Shown: positions 18,575 through 28,889, counted from the stretch's first letter. The stretch is 64,000 nt of DNA from G963666945 sp963666945 (GCA_963666945.2 CAXXRT010000026.1:1-64000), one strand, 5' to 3'. The notes: generated by a model from the letters alone, not told the origin. Numbers and translations: made by a program.

Positions 18575-20158
18575 TTAAAAGATAAGACTTTTTTTTACTT
18601 TCTTACTTTTTGTACTCAAAGGGAAATAAATCTCAAATTTACTTCCTTTATGAAGAGTACTTTCCACATCTATGTTTCCACCATGAGCTTCAACAATTTT
18701 TTTGACATAAGACAGTCCTAAGCCGAAACCTTTTACATCGTGAACATTGCCGGTAGAAACCCTATAAAAACGTTCAAATATAAGTTTTTGTTCCTTTCTT
18801 GATATTCCAATACCATTATCAGTAACACTGACAACAACACCTTCATTTTTATTATAAGTGGAAATAGTGATATTGGGAGTCTTCATACAATATTTGATAG
18901 CATTATCCAAAAGGTTGGATATAACATTTGCCAGGTGAAGCTCATCTGCCAATACATTATCACTGCTAGCATCAAAATTATGAATAATAACACCCTTTTT
19001 ATCCTCAACCTTTAATCGGAAATTCTCCAATAAGCCATCAATTATCTCATGTAAATTAACAACTTTAAGTTTTAATTTCATTCTAGATTCAGAAAACATC
19101 GCCATCTGAAGGACCTTCTCAACTTGAAAAGTAAGACGAGTACTTTCATCTCTTACAATCTTAGCGATATGATCTACCATATCAGGAGAGTTAGAAACAG
19201 TCCCATCTTTGAGCATTTGCGATGCTAATGAAATAGTTGAAATAGGAGTTTTAAACTCATGAGTCATATTATTGATAAAATCGTTTTTAATTGCAGATAA
19301 TCTTTTCTGTCTGATAATAATAAAAATAGTAAAGGCACACGACAGAATAAGCAGCAAGGACACCAATAGAGATGGCACCAGCAATACAAAAGACCTTGAT
19401 ATAAATTTGGTTTTATAAGGAAATATTACGTGTAATGTATTATTACTAATAAGAACATCACCAGGGAAAAGTCGTTTTTTATACCTGTAATCCGTTTCCT
19501 GATTAATATAATCCTTGGACAAATCAATATAAGTATCTTCAGATTTAATTGCATACTCAAAAGGAAGATCAATTCCACTATCCGATAACTTATCCTTTAT
19601 GATCCTGGCAATATCAAAATCCACTATTCTTTCTTTTAAAGTTCTATTTGAAAAAACCATTTGGTTTGCCAATTGCCTCAAACCATAGGTTTGGTTCTCG
19701 AATTTTTCCTGCAATCTCATTTGTATGCGCATAGCAGCCTGTGACAGACCCGAAGTAACCTTATGTGTTGACTGAGAATCGTTAACACTATATACCAGAG
19801 AATCTTTCTCGAAAATAGTAAAATAAGTATTTATTGTGGGTCTTACTTTGTTCCCATCTCCAATGTAAAGCCTGACCTTTTGATCTATATCAATATAATC
19901 TTTCTCTACAATACCAAGAGATTCATCCAATTCATCCTTTTCCTGATTTTTAATACCCAGTCCTTTCATAACGAAAGACATAGCCTCCTGATCTTCGAGA
20001 TATGCGACAACCTTGTCAAGGGCTTTATTGACCTGATGATTAAATTGTTCTCTTCTGATCTCATCAGCGGAGACAAAATACTGAGTTTGTATTACTATAA
20101 GGCCAATAAGAGCTATACCCATTATTGAGGCCAATATCCATATCCTCTTCCTGCTCAT
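18575..20158 (-). CDS. rprX: Membrane sensor histidine kinase, RprX-like
   Basis: Sensor of 527 residues. I use the ATG at 20158 over a GTG two codons upstream. Membrane helices lie at about 5-27 and 262-286 and flank a periplasmic sensor of some 230 residues. The HisKA domain contains NNMTHEFKTPIS with the phospho-accepting His near residue 300. The ATPase domain has NLLDNAIKYC (N box), VTDNGIGIS (G1) and KGFGLGLSYVKKI (G2). It is upstream of and partner to the RprY-like regulator. The stimulus cannot be deduced. Confidence 0.9.
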   Translation of the reverse strand: MSRKRIWILASIMGIALIGLIVIQTQYFVSADEIRREQFNHQVNKALDKVVAYLEDQEAMSFVMKGLGIKNQEKDELDESLGIVEKDYIDIDQKVRLYIGDGNKVRPTINTYFTIFEKDSLVYSVNDSQSTHKVTSGLSQAAMRIQMRLQEKFENQTYGLRQLANQMVFSNRTLKERIVDFDIARIIKDKLSDSGIDLPFEYAIKSEDTYIDLSKDYINQETDYRYKKRLFPGDVLISNNTLHVIFPYKTKFISRSFVLLVPSLLVSLLLILSCAFTIFIIIRQKRLSAIKNDFINNMTHEFKTPISTISLASQMLKDGTVSNSPDMVDHIAKIVRDESTRLTFQVEKVLQMAMFSESRMKLKLKVVNLHEIIDGLLENFRLKVEDKKGVIIHNFDASSDNVLADELHLANVISNLLDNAIKYCMKTPNITISTYNKNEGVVVSVTDNGIGISRKEQKLIFERFYRVSTGNVHDVKGFGLGLSYVKKIVEAHGGNIDVESTLHKGSKFEIYFPLSTKSKKVKKSLIF

Positions 20159-20274
20159 AATCACAAATATATATAATTAAAATGATAATAAAACAGGCTA
20201 TTAACTAACTTTAACAAATGGAGAATAACTAACTTAAAAATATGTGAGTTAGATTATTAAAAACCAAAAACAAG

Positions 20275-20616
20275 TTACTTCTTTCCCGCCAAGATTTTCT
20301 TCCCCGCAAGATCTTCAATATTAAGGACTACATCGAAAATGATTGCAACTATAACATATTCCAGAGCCTTAAAATCCATAAAAAACAAAACTACTGTTAC
20401 CGCAAGAAAAACTGCAGAACATAGTTTTAATATTTCCAGTAACTTAAGAGCTTTCAGATTAGATTTACTAAGATTAATAATCCTAAAAACCACATTCATT
20501 AAAAGGCCTACGCATATTACTACCGATCCTGACTTTTCCCCCTGGTATAACAACAATCCACCAACTACAAAAAGAATAGTTGCCATTGTATATAAATTTG
20601 AGATAACTTTCTTCAT
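20275..20616 (-). CDS. Small integral membrane protein of unknown function
   Basis: Protein of 113 residues with about four hydrophobic stretches (about 11-25, 30-47, 62-82, 86-100) and a Lys-rich C-terminus ending AGKKILAGKK, which would face the cytoplasm. It begins 32 bases downstream of ruvB on the same strand and may be co-transcribed with it. I recognise no family. Confidence 0.6.
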   Translation of the reverse strand: MKKVISNLYTMATILFVVGGLLLYQGEKSGSVVICVGLLMNVVFRIINLSKSNLKALKLLEILKLCSAVFLAVTVVLFFMDFKALEYVIVAIIFDVVLNIEDLAGKKILAGKK

Positions 20617-20647
20617 AATAACCCTCTTTCTAAAAACACATTATCAA

Positions 20648-21682
20648 TTAAAACAAACTTCCTTGATTTCCATTTAAATCAAGACCGACACTACTTCTTC
20701 CAAGATGATTATAGGCCATCTCCGTAACTTCTCTTCCCCTAGGGGTGCGTTTAACAAACCCCTCTTTAATTAAGAATGGTTCATAAACTTCTTCTATAGT
20801 ACCCGCATCCTCGCCTACAGCAGTAGCAATAGTACTTATTCCAACTGGACCACCTTTAAATTTGTCAATAATAGTAGTCAATATCTTGTTGTCCATTTCA
20901 TCAAGGCCATACCTATCTATATTCAGTGCTTCAAGGGAATATTGAGCCATTTCAAGATCTATTGTTCCATTGCCTTTAACCATGGCAAAATCCCTTACCC
21001 TCCTCAACAAGGCATTGGCAATTCTGGGAGTCCCACGACTTCGCGAGGCTATTTCCAAAGCAGCCTGACTAGTAATTTTAACATTAAGAATAGAAGAGGA
21101 ACGATTAACAATATCACTTAATATACTGGCATCGTAATACTCCAGATGACAATTTATCCCAAAGCGTGCCCTCAAGGGACTTGTCAACAAGCCACTTCTG
21201 GTGGTAGCACCAACGAGGGTAAAAGGACTTATTTGTAACTGTACAGAACGTGCAGCCGGACCTTTATCAATCATTATATCAATCTTATAATCCTCCATTG
21301 CAGAATAAAGATATTCTTCAACAACAGGACTTAACCGATGTATTTCATCAATAAAAAGTACATCATTATCGTCCAGATTAGTCAAAAGACCAGCAAGATC
21401 CCCTGGTTTTTCCAGCACAGGGCCAGAAGTTACCTTAAAACCCACCCCTAATTCGTTAGCAACGATATTTGAGAGAGTTGTTTTCCCCAATCCAGGAGGT
21501 CCATGAAGCAACAGATGATCAAGAGCTTCCCCCCTCATCTTAGCAGCCTGAACAAATACTCTCAGGTTCTCTACAATTTTAGCCTGACCGCTGAAATCAC
21601 TAAATTCCAATGGACGCAAGGCTCGCTCAATCTCCCTCTCGTTATCGTTCAAATTATTATTCCTGATATTAAAATCTTCCAT
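20648..21682 (-). CDS. ruvB: Holliday junction branch migration helicase RuvB
   Basis: AAA+ motor of 344 residues that, with RuvA, drives branch migration during recombination repair. I start at ATG 21682 (MEDFNIRN), as a longer version would need a TTG. Walker A is GPPGLGKTTL (about 60-69), Walker B LFIDEIHRL, sensor 1 GATTRSG, and the arginine finger region is LRARFG. The C-terminal winged helix includes GGPVGISTIATAVGED and EEVYEPFLIKEGFVKRTPRGR. RuvA and RuvC are not in the window. Confidence 0.97.
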   Translation of the reverse strand: MEDFNIRNNNLNDNEREIERALRPLEFSDFSGQAKIVENLRVFVQAAKMRGEALDHLLLHGPPGLGKTTLSNIVANELGVGFKVTSGPVLEKPGDLAGLLTNLDDNDVLFIDEIHRLSPVVEEYLYSAMEDYKIDIMIDKGPAARSVQLQISPFTLVGATTRSGLLTSPLRARFGINCHLEYYDASILSDIVNRSSSILNVKITSQAALEIASRSRGTPRIANALLRRVRDFAMVKGNGTIDLEMAQYSLEALNIDRYGLDEMDNKILTTIIDKFKGGPVGISTIATAVGEDAGTIEEVYEPFLIKEGFVKRTPRGREVTEMAYNHLGRSSVGLDLNGNQGSLF

Positions 21683-21757
21683 TAATCTTGTTGGGTTTAT
21701 CTTTACAAAGTTCAAATATAGATTAAAAAATAAAGAAAGAGAAGTCAGAGGCTTAAG

Positions 21758-21793
21758 AAAAAAAAAAGAGGGTGTTCTTTAAACAGAACACCC
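21758..21793 (-). terminator. Rho-independent terminator of pgk
   Basis: On the minus strand a perfect 9-bp stem (GGGTGTTCT/AGAACACCC) with a 6-base loop is followed by a T-rich run of ten bases (A run at 21758-21767 on the plus strand). Confidence 0.93.
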
Positions 21794-21815
21794 AACAAAG
21801 ATATATACATAAATA

Positions 21816-23003
21816 TTACTTTAAAACCGCAGCAATTCCCGGCAATTCCTTACCCTCAATATATTCAAGTAATGCGCCACCACCAGTTGACACATAGCTA
21901 ACCCTATCTGCCAGATGAAATTTATTAATTGCAGCAACCGAGTCACCCCCCCCGATAAGGCTAAATGCACCTTTTTCTGTTGCATTAACAATAGCCTCGG
22001 CAATAGCCTTTGTTCCTGCTGAAAAGTTTTCCATTTCAAATACACCAACAGGACCATTCCAAAGTATAGTTTTCGATTCTTCTATTATTCTGCAAAAGTT
22101 TTCAATAGTTTCTTTTCCAAGATCAAGCCCCATCCATCCTTGTGGAATTTCATGAACATTAGCCAGTTTAGTATTTGCATCATTATCGAAAGCATCTGCA
22201 ATAACAGCATCAGTAGAAAGGATAAATTTCACACCCTTTTCTTCTGCTTTTTTCAATAATTCACGAGCAATGAAAAGTTTATCATCTTCAACAAGAGAGC
22301 TCCCTATTTTACCACCCATTGCTTTAACAAAAGTAAAAGTCATTCCGCCCCCAATAATAATATTATCAACCTTGTTCATAAGGTTTTCGATAATATCTAT
22401 TTTTGAAGAGACCTTTGCCCCCCCCATTATAGCTGTAACAGGAGCCTTAGAATTATTAATAACTTTATCCACACTTTCCAACTCCCCTTTAATAACATAC
22501 CCTAGGAGTTTATCGTTAGGAAAAAATTTAGCAATAACAGCGGTAGAAGCATGTGCACGGTGAGCTGTTCCGAAAGCATCATTTATCCAGACATCGGCCA
22601 AAGAAGCTAACTTCTGAGCAAAAGCCTCATCTCCTTTTTTTTCTTCATCATGAAAACGAAGATTCTCAAGCAACAAGACTTCTCCCGGATTAAGATCAGA
22701 AGCTAATTTATTGGCAGAAACACCAATGCAATCGTCTGAAAATTTAACCTCCCTGTCAAGCAAAGAAGAAAGATGAGAAACAATATGTCTTAAAGAAAAT
22801 TTTTCATCAACACCTTTAGGTCTCCCAAGGTGTGACATTAATATAACAGAGCCATTATCGTTAAGAACCTTATTTATAGTAGGCAATGCAGCCCTGATCC
22901 TTGTATCATCGGTTATATTGAATTCAGAATCCAGAGGAACATTAAAATCAACCCTAACAATAGCCCTTTTACCATTAAAGTCGTAACTATCTATAGTTTG
23001 CAT
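21816..23003 (-). CDS. pgk: Phosphoglycerate kinase
   Basis: Glycolytic enzyme of 395 residues that transfers phosphate from 1,3-bisphosphoglycerate to ADP. The N-terminal substrate domain contains RVDFNVPLD, DDTRIRAALPTI, MSHLGRPKG and LLENLRFHDEEKKGD. The C-terminal nucleotide domain has IMGGAKVSSKI, IIGGGMTFTF and WNGPVGVFE, and the C-terminal SLIGGGDSVAA and STGGGALLEY loops. It is monocistronic, with a terminator after it and a TAnnTTTG element before it. Confidence 0.98.
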   Translation of the reverse strand: MQTIDSYDFNGKRAIVRVDFNVPLDSEFNITDDTRIRAALPTINKVLNDNGSVILMSHLGRPKGVDEKFSLRHIVSHLSSLLDREVKFSDDCIGVSANKLASDLNPGEVLLLENLRFHDEEKKGDEAFAQKLASLADVWINDAFGTAHRAHASTAVIAKFFPNDKLLGYVIKGELESVDKVINNSKAPVTAIMGGAKVSSKIDIIENLMNKVDNIIIGGGMTFTFVKAMGGKIGSSLVEDDKLFIARELLKKAEEKGVKFILSTDAVIADAFDNDANTKLANVHEIPQGWMGLDLGKETIENFCRIIEESKTILWNGPVGVFEMENFSAGTKAIAEAIVNATEKGAFSLIGGGDSVAAINKFHLADRVSYVSTGGGALLEYIEGKELPGIAAVLK

Positions 23004-23060
23004 AATTCTTTAATATAATAAATTTTAAAAATCCTTACTTAAAGTCCATTAAGGACGGAA

Positions 23061-23068
23061 CAAAGTTA
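23061..23068 (-). promoter_or_regulatory. TAnnTTTG promoter element for pgk
   Basis: The minus strand reads TAACTTTG, an exact match, about 58 bases before the pgk ATG. Confidence 0.45.
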
Positions 23069-23214
23069 CTTAAATAATGTAAGTTAAAAAACATATCAAC
23101 ATTAGTTTAAACACATACAACTCCAATTAATTAATACAAGATATACTTGTTTCACTCCAAAATGGTTATTGATATCACAACTATTATAATTTTAAACATT
23201 GAAAAAAAATTAGT

Positions 23215-23222
23215 TAGATTTG
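23215..23222 (+). promoter_or_regulatory. TAnnTTTG promoter element upstream of tadA
   Basis: TAGATTTG matches the consensus, but lies about 225 bases before the tadA start, implying a long leader if real. Confidence 0.3.
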
Positions 23223-23447
23223 TAACGAGAAACAAGAAAAGAAAATCAACAACAACCAACATTATACACCAACTTATAAAAGAAATATCGAATACTTATT
23301 TGTTTTCAGTGAGTTTTTTTCATTCCTTGTAAAGCTTACCACAAGAATCAAACCCATTTAAGTCAAAAATATATTGCCTTAAATCAAAAAAGAAGAACAA
23401 AAAAGATTAAACACTGGTAGATGAGACTATCAAAAAACAACTAACTT

Positions 23448-23888
23448 ATGAATACACAAAACGATGAATTTTATATGCGAAAGGCACTAATGGAAGCACT
23501 GAAAGCAAAAGACGAAGATGAGATCCCGGTAGGAGCCATAATTGTTTGTAATGATAGAATTATTGCCAGATCGCATAACATGACAGAGAGATTAAAAGAC
23601 ATAACTGCTCACGCAGAGATGCAGGCAATAACTGCAGCAGCAACATATCTGGGAGGAAAGTACTTACACTCCTGCACGCTTTATGTGACCCTTGAACCAT
23701 GCGCTATGTGTGCAGGTGCATTATGCTGGTCGCAAATAAGCAGGGTTGTATACGGAGCCCCAGACCCACAAAGAGGGTACAGTAAACAAGAGCCCGACAT
23801 GTTACACCCTAAGACAATGGTTACTAAGGGAATTCTTCAAAATGAATGCTCAGAGCTCATGAAAAACTTTTTTGCTAAAAAAAGATAG
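23448..23888 (+). CDS. tadA: tRNA-specific adenosine-34 deaminase
   Basis: Converts A34 to inosine in tRNA-Arg(ACG). Protein of 146 residues. The zinc/catalytic motifs are HAEMQAI (His ligand and proton-shuttle Glu) at about 52-58 and EPCAMCAGAL (two Cys ligands) at about 83-92. YMRKALMEALKAKDEDEIPVG at the N-terminus is family-typical, slightly diverged. It is convergent with aroA, with two bases between stops. The short segment after YGAPDPQRGYSK is normal for TadA and not for a free-base deaminase. Confidence 0.95.
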   Translation: MNTQNDEFYMRKALMEALKAKDEDEIPVGAIIVCNDRIIARSHNMTERLKDITAHAEMQAITAAATYLGGKYLHSCTLYVTLEPCAMCAGALCWSQISRVVYGAPDPQRGYSKQEPDMLHPKTMVTKGILQNECSELMKNFFAKKR

Positions 23889-23890
23889 AT

Positions 23891-25115
23891 TTACTCAACA
23901 GTAAATCCTAGACTCATTAAATCCTCCCAATATTCGGGATAAGACTTATTGACCACATCAGGATTTAATATTTTTATTTCACCCAGCTTCATAGCCAGCG
24001 GGGCGAATGCCAATGCCATTCTATGATCTTTATACGTTTCAATTTCAATATTTTCATTAACTTCCGAAAAACCACCATCCCAGGCAAGTGAACCTTCTTG
24101 CGGCTCATAAAGCCTGTAACCTAACTTCCCTAATTCAGCTATCAATGCACTAATCCGGTCTGTCTCCTTAATCTTTAATGTCTCAAGACCCGTAAAATAA
24201 AAAGGAATTCCTAAACCAGCACATGCAACGGCAAAAGTCTGAGCCAGGTCGGGCATATTATTAAAATCCTGTTGAAGTCTTTTAACCTTTTCTCCAGTAT
24301 ATTTAATAAACATCCCCTTCTTGTTATATATAGTCTTTACACCCAATTTTTCCCATACACTAACCTGAGCAGCATCTCCCTGATAACTATTCTTTTTAAG
24401 TCCTTCTAATTTTATCTCTCCCCCATCGGAAAGAGCCAATATTTTCATATAAGTAAGACACGCCCGACCAATCAGATTCAACAGTGTAAGGCATAACCCC
24501 ATAATTTCCTCTCTCAACCCTTATCACATTATCCTTAAAATATGATTTAATACCAAAATCGCCCATTATGCTAAGTGTTAAGTCAATATAGGAGACAGAA
24601 ACAACTTCACCGACAAGCCTCATAGTAAGTCCCTCAGGAAGATATGGAGCAATAAGTAAAAGAGCAGATATAAACTGAGAACTGGTATTCCCCTTAAGAG
24701 TAACTTCATTGCCAGTCAGATTTGAACCCAATATTCTCAAAGGAGGATACCCCTCTTTTTCAATATATTCAATCTGAGCACCAAGATGATTCAGGGCATC
24801 CACCAATACTCCAATAGGTCTTTGCAACATTCTCTCAGATCCTGTTATCTCCCATTTCCCAATTATTCTGGAAAGATAAGCAGTCAAGAATCTCATAGTA
24901 GTACCAGCATGACCTATATCAAAACAATTAGCATTTGAATTAAGAACTTTAAGCATACTACGCGTATCATCACAATCCGATAAATTATAAACAGGAGCAA
25001 AGCTATTGCTGAGAGCATTAATAATTAATACCCTGTTTGAAATACTTTTTGAAGAAGGGATCGTGATTTTTCCCTTAACTAATTTATCATCTTTTTTAAT
25101 TGTATAAACATTCAT
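23891..25115 (-). CDS. aroA: 3-phosphoshikimate 1-carboxyvinyltransferase (EPSP synthase, frameshifted)
   Basis: Joins PEP and shikimate 3-phosphate in the chorismate pathway. Corrected length about 408 residues. The N-terminal half has KITIPSSKSISNRVLIINAL, NCFDIGHAGTTMRFLTAYL and GSERMLQRPI. The C-terminal half has the LKIKETDRISAL motif, DHRMALAFA and NPDVVNKSYPEYWEDL. The frame breaks at 24442-24445: four A on the coding strand where three would read SYLYEILALSDGG without a stop. The halves are otherwise intact, so a sequence error is likelier than a pseudogene. It follows aroB by 11 bases and forms an aroB-aroA operon. Confidence 0.93.
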
Positions 25116-25126
25116 ATTCCCAAATT

Positions 25127-26173
25127 TTAATACTGCTTTAATGCCCGAATAATATCCTCTTTATTGCAATAATTATCAATCACAAAATCCCCTGCATCTT
25201 TCAGAAGAGTGAAATTCACACCCTCTAAAACATTTTTTTTATCATGAAGCATTAATTCAAACAACTCATCCTCAATATTTTCGGTTCTAAAGGACGGAAA
25301 TACATCCAGAATATAAGAACGTATCTCTTCATATTTTTCTTTAGGGAAATTGAGAACTTCGCATGACAAATACAGTTCGCCAATAATACCCAAGGCAACA
25401 GCTTCTCCATGAAAAAGATCAAATTTTGAAGCAAGAGCATAACTCTCCAAAGCATGTCCTATAGTATGCCCAAAATTAAGAGCCTTACGTATATTTTTTT
25501 CTTCAGGATCTTTTTCAACTATAGTCTGTTTAATACTTACAGACTTACGAACCAAAGCAGATATTTTTTCATAATCAACATTTTGCAGATCATATCCCAT
25601 AAGATCTTGCAGATATTTTTCATCCCATATCAATGCATGCTTTAGCATTTCAGCAAATCCCGATCTAAAATCTTTTTTACTTAAAGTTTTAAGAAAATCA
25701 GAACAGACAATAACCTTTTCAGGCATACTGAAAACACCTATCTCGTTTTTATAACCCATAAAATTAAAACCTGTTTTGCCCCCCGCAGATGCGTCAACCT
25801 GAGACAATAATGTAGTTGGGATATTAATAAATCTTATCCCCCTTTTAAAACATGAAGCCGCAAATCCTCCAATATCACTAACCATCCCTCCCCCAAGATT
25901 AATAAAAAGTGAATTTCTTTTTGCCCCGTTAACACACAGTTGTTTCCAAATGTAGGTAACCGTATCAAAGTTCTTATGCTCCTCACCTGCGGGAATAACT
26001 ATACAAATAGCTTCTTTCAGAAATTTATTTGATGCAATCAAATTGTGGCAATAACGTTTGGTATTTGTATCCATAAGAACAAATACCTTATCGTAAGACA
26101 ATTTGGAACACATTAGAGATAATTCATTATCTACATCATGAACAACTACAACATTTGATTCTGAAAGACCCAT
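25127..26173 (-). CDS. aroB: 3-dehydroquinate synthase
   Basis: Second enzyme of the shikimate pathway, NAD- and metal-dependent. It has 348 residues. Motifs include PAGEEHKNFDTVTYIWKQL, NLGGGMVSDIGGFAAS, INIPTTLLSQVDASAGGKTG, the metal-binding EMLKHALI and NFGHTIGHALES with two His ligands, and FHGEAVALGI. Dehydroquinate synthase is co-transcribed with aroA downstream and diverges from dprA. Confidence 0.97.
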   Translation of the reverse strand: MGLSESNVVVVHDVDNELSLMCSKLSYDKVFVLMDTNTKRYCHNLIASNKFLKEAICIVIPAGEEHKNFDTVTYIWKQLCVNGAKRNSLFINLGGGMVSDIGGFAASCFKRGIRFINIPTTLLSQVDASAGGKTGFNFMGYKNEIGVFSMPEKVIVCSDFLKTLSKKDFRSGFAEMLKHALIWDEKYLQDLMGYDLQNVDYEKISALVRKSVSIKQTIVEKDPEEKNIRKALNFGHTIGHALESYALASKFDLFHGEAVALGIIGELYLSCEVLNFPKEKYEEIRSYILDVFPSFRTENIEDELFELMLHDKKNVLEGVNFTLLKDAGDFVIDNYCNKEDIIRALKQY

Positions 26174-26193
26174 AATAAATATAATTTATTTTA

Positions 26194-26224
26194 TTGGTTT
26201 ATTATATATATCTTATTAATTTTG
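26194..26224 (+). promoter_or_regulatory. Promoter of dprA with both -33 and -7 elements
   Basis: TTG at 26194-26196, a 20-base spacer, then TAATTTTG at 26217-26224, a full match to the Bacteroidota TTG-N19-21-TAnnTTTG pattern. It implies a transcript start about 30 bases before the ATG at 26260, which supports the shorter dprA start. This is the best promoter in the window. Confidence 0.65.
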
Positions 26225-26259
26225 AACTAACAGCAAAAGTAATCATTTTATTTAAAATT

Positions 26260-27363
26260 ATGGACGAAGAGTTGCAATACAAAATCGCCATAACCATGTT
26301 CAATGGAATAGGCCCTAAAAGAATCGACAAGCTTTTAGATTACTACGGGAATGTAAAAGAGTTTTTCAAAGACAAAAAAACATTACCTGAATTTGAATTT
26401 TTAAACATTAATTCTTCAACCAAAGAGGAAGCAATTAAGAAAGCAGAGAAAGAAATCAGCTTCTGTGAAAAAAATAAAATAAGGATACTATTGAGAGATG
26501 AAAATTATTATCCTGAAAGGCTGAGAAACTGCCCTGATGCGCCGCATGTAATATATTGCAAAGGTGACACTAATTTGAATTCCTTAAAAACCTTGAGCAT
26601 TGTTGGAACACGACGCGCCACAGAATACGGAAGAAGTATGTGCGAAAAAATTATCGGAGACCTTAAAAAACTAGGGCACGATGTTTTAATAATAAGCGGG
26701 CTTGCCTACGGAATAGACATATCTGCGCACAAAGCAGCCCTGGAGAACAATTTAAAAACTATAGGCATTGTTGCCCATCCCCTTAATACCCTTTATCCTC
26801 CATCTCATAAAAACACAGCCAAAGAGATGATAAACAAGGGAGGGGCGATAATAAGTGATTTTCCAACATACGTAAAAACAGAACCACAAAATTTTCTTAA
26901 GCGAAATAGAATAATAGCCGGAATGTCCGACGCGACATTAGTAGTTGAGTCAGCAAAAAAAGGTGGAGCACTTATAACAGCAACTTTAGCGAACTCGTAC
27001 AGTAGAGACGTGTACGCTATTCCAGGGAAAATTAACGACAAATACTCAAAGGGATGCAACAATCTCATTAAAACAAACATGGCAGCCTTGGTTGAAAGTG
27101 CGGAGGACATAGAATACTTCTCAGGATGGGAGAGACCTAATAAAAAAAGTGAAGAAAAAATTGAACTAAGTCTTTTCCCTGAAATGACAAAAGAAGAAGA
27201 AAAAATATATAATACTATAGAATGCAATGAAAAAATATCCATAAACAATTTAGCAAATATTTCAGGGATAAACATAAGTAAGCTATCAGCGATATTATTA
27301 AACATGGAAATAAAAAACATCATAGTATCTTTACCAGGGAAAAGATACTCTTTAAAGCCTTAA
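26260..27363 (+). CDS. dprA: DNA-processing protein DprA
   Basis: Loads RecA onto incoming single-stranded DNA during transformation. I start at ATG 26260 (MDEELQYKIA), giving 367 residues; the upstream extension is hydrophobic and would contain the promoter. A helix-hairpin-helix/SAM-like N-terminus (MFNGIGPKRIDKLLDYYG) precedes the Rossmann-type core (SIVGTRRATEYG, ISGLAYGIDISAHKAAL, GAIISDFP, FLKRNRIIAGMSDATLVVE, YAIPGKINDKYSKGCNNLI). A C-terminal winged-helix-like domain (about 300-367) follows. It indicates a potential for competence, though no other competence gene is present. Confidence 0.95.
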   Translation: MDEELQYKIAITMFNGIGPKRIDKLLDYYGNVKEFFKDKKTLPEFEFLNINSSTKEEAIKKAEKEISFCEKNKIRILLRDENYYPERLRNCPDAPHVIYCKGDTNLNSLKTLSIVGTRRATEYGRSMCEKIIGDLKKLGHDVLIISGLAYGIDISAHKAALENNLKTIGIVAHPLNTLYPPSHKNTAKEMINKGGAIISDFPTYVKTEPQNFLKRNRIIAGMSDATLVVESAKKGGALITATLANSYSRDVYAIPGKINDKYSKGCNNLIKTNMAALVESAEDIEYFSGWERPNKKSEEKIELSLFPEMTKEEEKIYNTIECNEKISINNLANISGINISKLSAILLNMEIKNIIVSLPGKRYSLKP

Positions 27364-27495
27364 AATACAGCTTTAAACCAAATATGCTGCATAACATATC
27401 TCAAAAATGGCGAATCAATTAACAATCAGAAACAAGAAAACGTTTCCGAAAGTTAAAATTTTTAACTTTTATTTATGTGTTTTATAAAAATTATA

Positions 27496-27503
27496 TACAT
27501 TTG
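27496..27503 (+). promoter_or_regulatory. TAnnTTTG promoter element for gdhA
   Basis: TACATTTG, an exact -7 match, 47 bases before the gdhA ATG. No TTG lies at the -33 position. Confidence 0.45.
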
Positions 27504-27550
27504 ACCCGTGTTTCAATTTAAAAAACAACACTAAATTTATAAAACTAGAC

Positions 27551-28889
27551 ATGGAAGCAAAGATTAAAGAATTCATGGAAGCCCTTAAGGCTAAAACTGC
27601 TGGTGAAGCTGAATTTCATCAGGCAGTTGAGGAAGTTGTAGAAACTGTTTGGGATTTCTATAATGAAAATCCTAAATACAAAGCTGCTAAGATCCTTGAA
27701 AAAATGTGTGAGCCAGAACGTACTATCATGTTCAGGGTACCATGGATTAACGATAAAGGTGAAGTAGAAATCAACCGTGGATACCGTGTTGAATTCAACA
27801 GTGCAATCGGACCTTACAAAGGAGGTTTAAGATTTCACCCATCTGTAACACTAGGAACACTTAAATTCTTAGGTTTCGAACAAACATTCAAAAACTCTTT
27901 GACTACTCTTCCTATGGGTGGTGGTAAAGGAGGATCTGACTTCAATGCAAAAGGAAGATCAGACAACGAAATCATGCGTTTTTGCCAGAGTTTCATGACA
28001 GAACTTTGTAAGCATATAGGACCTAACACTGACGTACCTGCTGGAGATATAGGTGTTGGTGGTCGTGAGATAGGTTACCTATTCGGACAATACAAAAGAA
28101 TCCGTAACGAGTTTACTGGTGTATTAACTGGTAAAGGTCTTGAGTTCGGTGGTTCTTTAGTTCGTCCAGAAGCTACTGGTTTCGGTACAGTTTACTTTGC
28201 ACAACACATGCTTGCTGAAAACGGAGAAACTCTAGAAGGTAAAAGAGTTGCTCTTTCAGGATTCGGTAACGTTTCTTGGGGTGCTGCTTCGAAATTAGCT
28301 GAGCTTGGTGCTAAAGTTGTTACTATTTCTGGTCCTGACGGATATATACTAGATGAAGCAGGAATCAATACTCCTGAGAAAATTGAGTACATGTTAGAGC
28401 TTCGTGCAACTAACAACGACGTTGTTGCTCCTTACGCTGAAAAATTCGGTGCTAAATTCTTCGCTGGTAAAAAAACCATGGGAAGCTAAAGTTGATATGG
28501 CATTCCCTTGTGCAATCCAGAACGAGCTTAACGAAGAAGATGCTAAAAAACTTGTAGCTAACGGATGTAAATACATCGTTGAAACTTCTAACATGGGTTG
28601 TACTGCAGAAGCTGTTAAATATGCTATCGATAACGCAATCTTTGCTCCTGGTAAAGCTGCTAACGCTGGTGGTGTAGCTGTTTCTGGTCTTGAAATGGCT
28701 CAGAACTCAATGAGATTCAACTGGACAGCCGAAGAAGTTGATGAGAAATTAGCTAGAATCATGAAAGATATTCATGATACTTGTGTTAAGTATGGTAAAG
28801 ACGGAAAGAAAATCAACTACGTTAAAGGTGCTAACGTTGGTGGATTCATTAAGGTTGCTAATGCAATGCTTGCTCAAGGACACGTATAA
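27551..28889 (+). CDS. gdhA: Glutamate dehydrogenase (hexameric, frameshifted)
   Basis: Interconverts 2-oxoglutarate plus ammonium with glutamate. Corrected length about 445 residues, the hexameric GDH-I size; NADP use is typical of this type but not proven here. The N-terminal substrate domain has NRGYRVEFNSAIGPYKGGLRF, KNSLTTLPMGGGKGGSDFN (catalytic Lys region) and PAGDIGVGGREIG. The Rossmann domain has KRVALSGFGNVSWGAA. The frame breaks in the A7 run at 28469-28475; six A would read GKKPWEAKVDMAFPCA. Codon use is richer in GGT/GCT than in neighbours, suggesting high expression. An independent promoter and a strong terminator make it monocistronic. Confidence 0.95.

Larger units (their letters stand above)
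23004..23447. other. Intergenic region between divergent pgk and tadA
   Basis: 444 AT-rich bases with no convincing gene. A 61-codon reading frame at 23147-23332 is Lys/Ile/Thr-rich low-complexity sequence and looks spurious. It holds one promoter-like element for each flanking gene and a small GTCC/GGAC hairpin near 23045-23057. Confidence 0.6.

Noticed and set aside
20164..20171. TATATTTG immediately before rprX as a promoter
   Set aside because: It would give an essentially leaderless transcript and lies in an AT run; chance occurrence is as likely.
23147..23332. 61-codon plus-strand frame between pgk and tadA
   Set aside because: Composition (Ile, Lys, Thr) reflects AT-rich non-coding DNA; it has no recognisable features.
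24396..24517. Two overlapping genes at the aroA break
   Set aside because: The overlap is only an out-of-frame extension around the extra base; both halves align with one EPSP synthase.
28469..28475. Programmed frameshifting in gdhA at the A7 run
   Set aside because: The run looks slippery, but six other splits occur at unrelated short runs and in both directions. No family precedent is known to me, so error is preferred.
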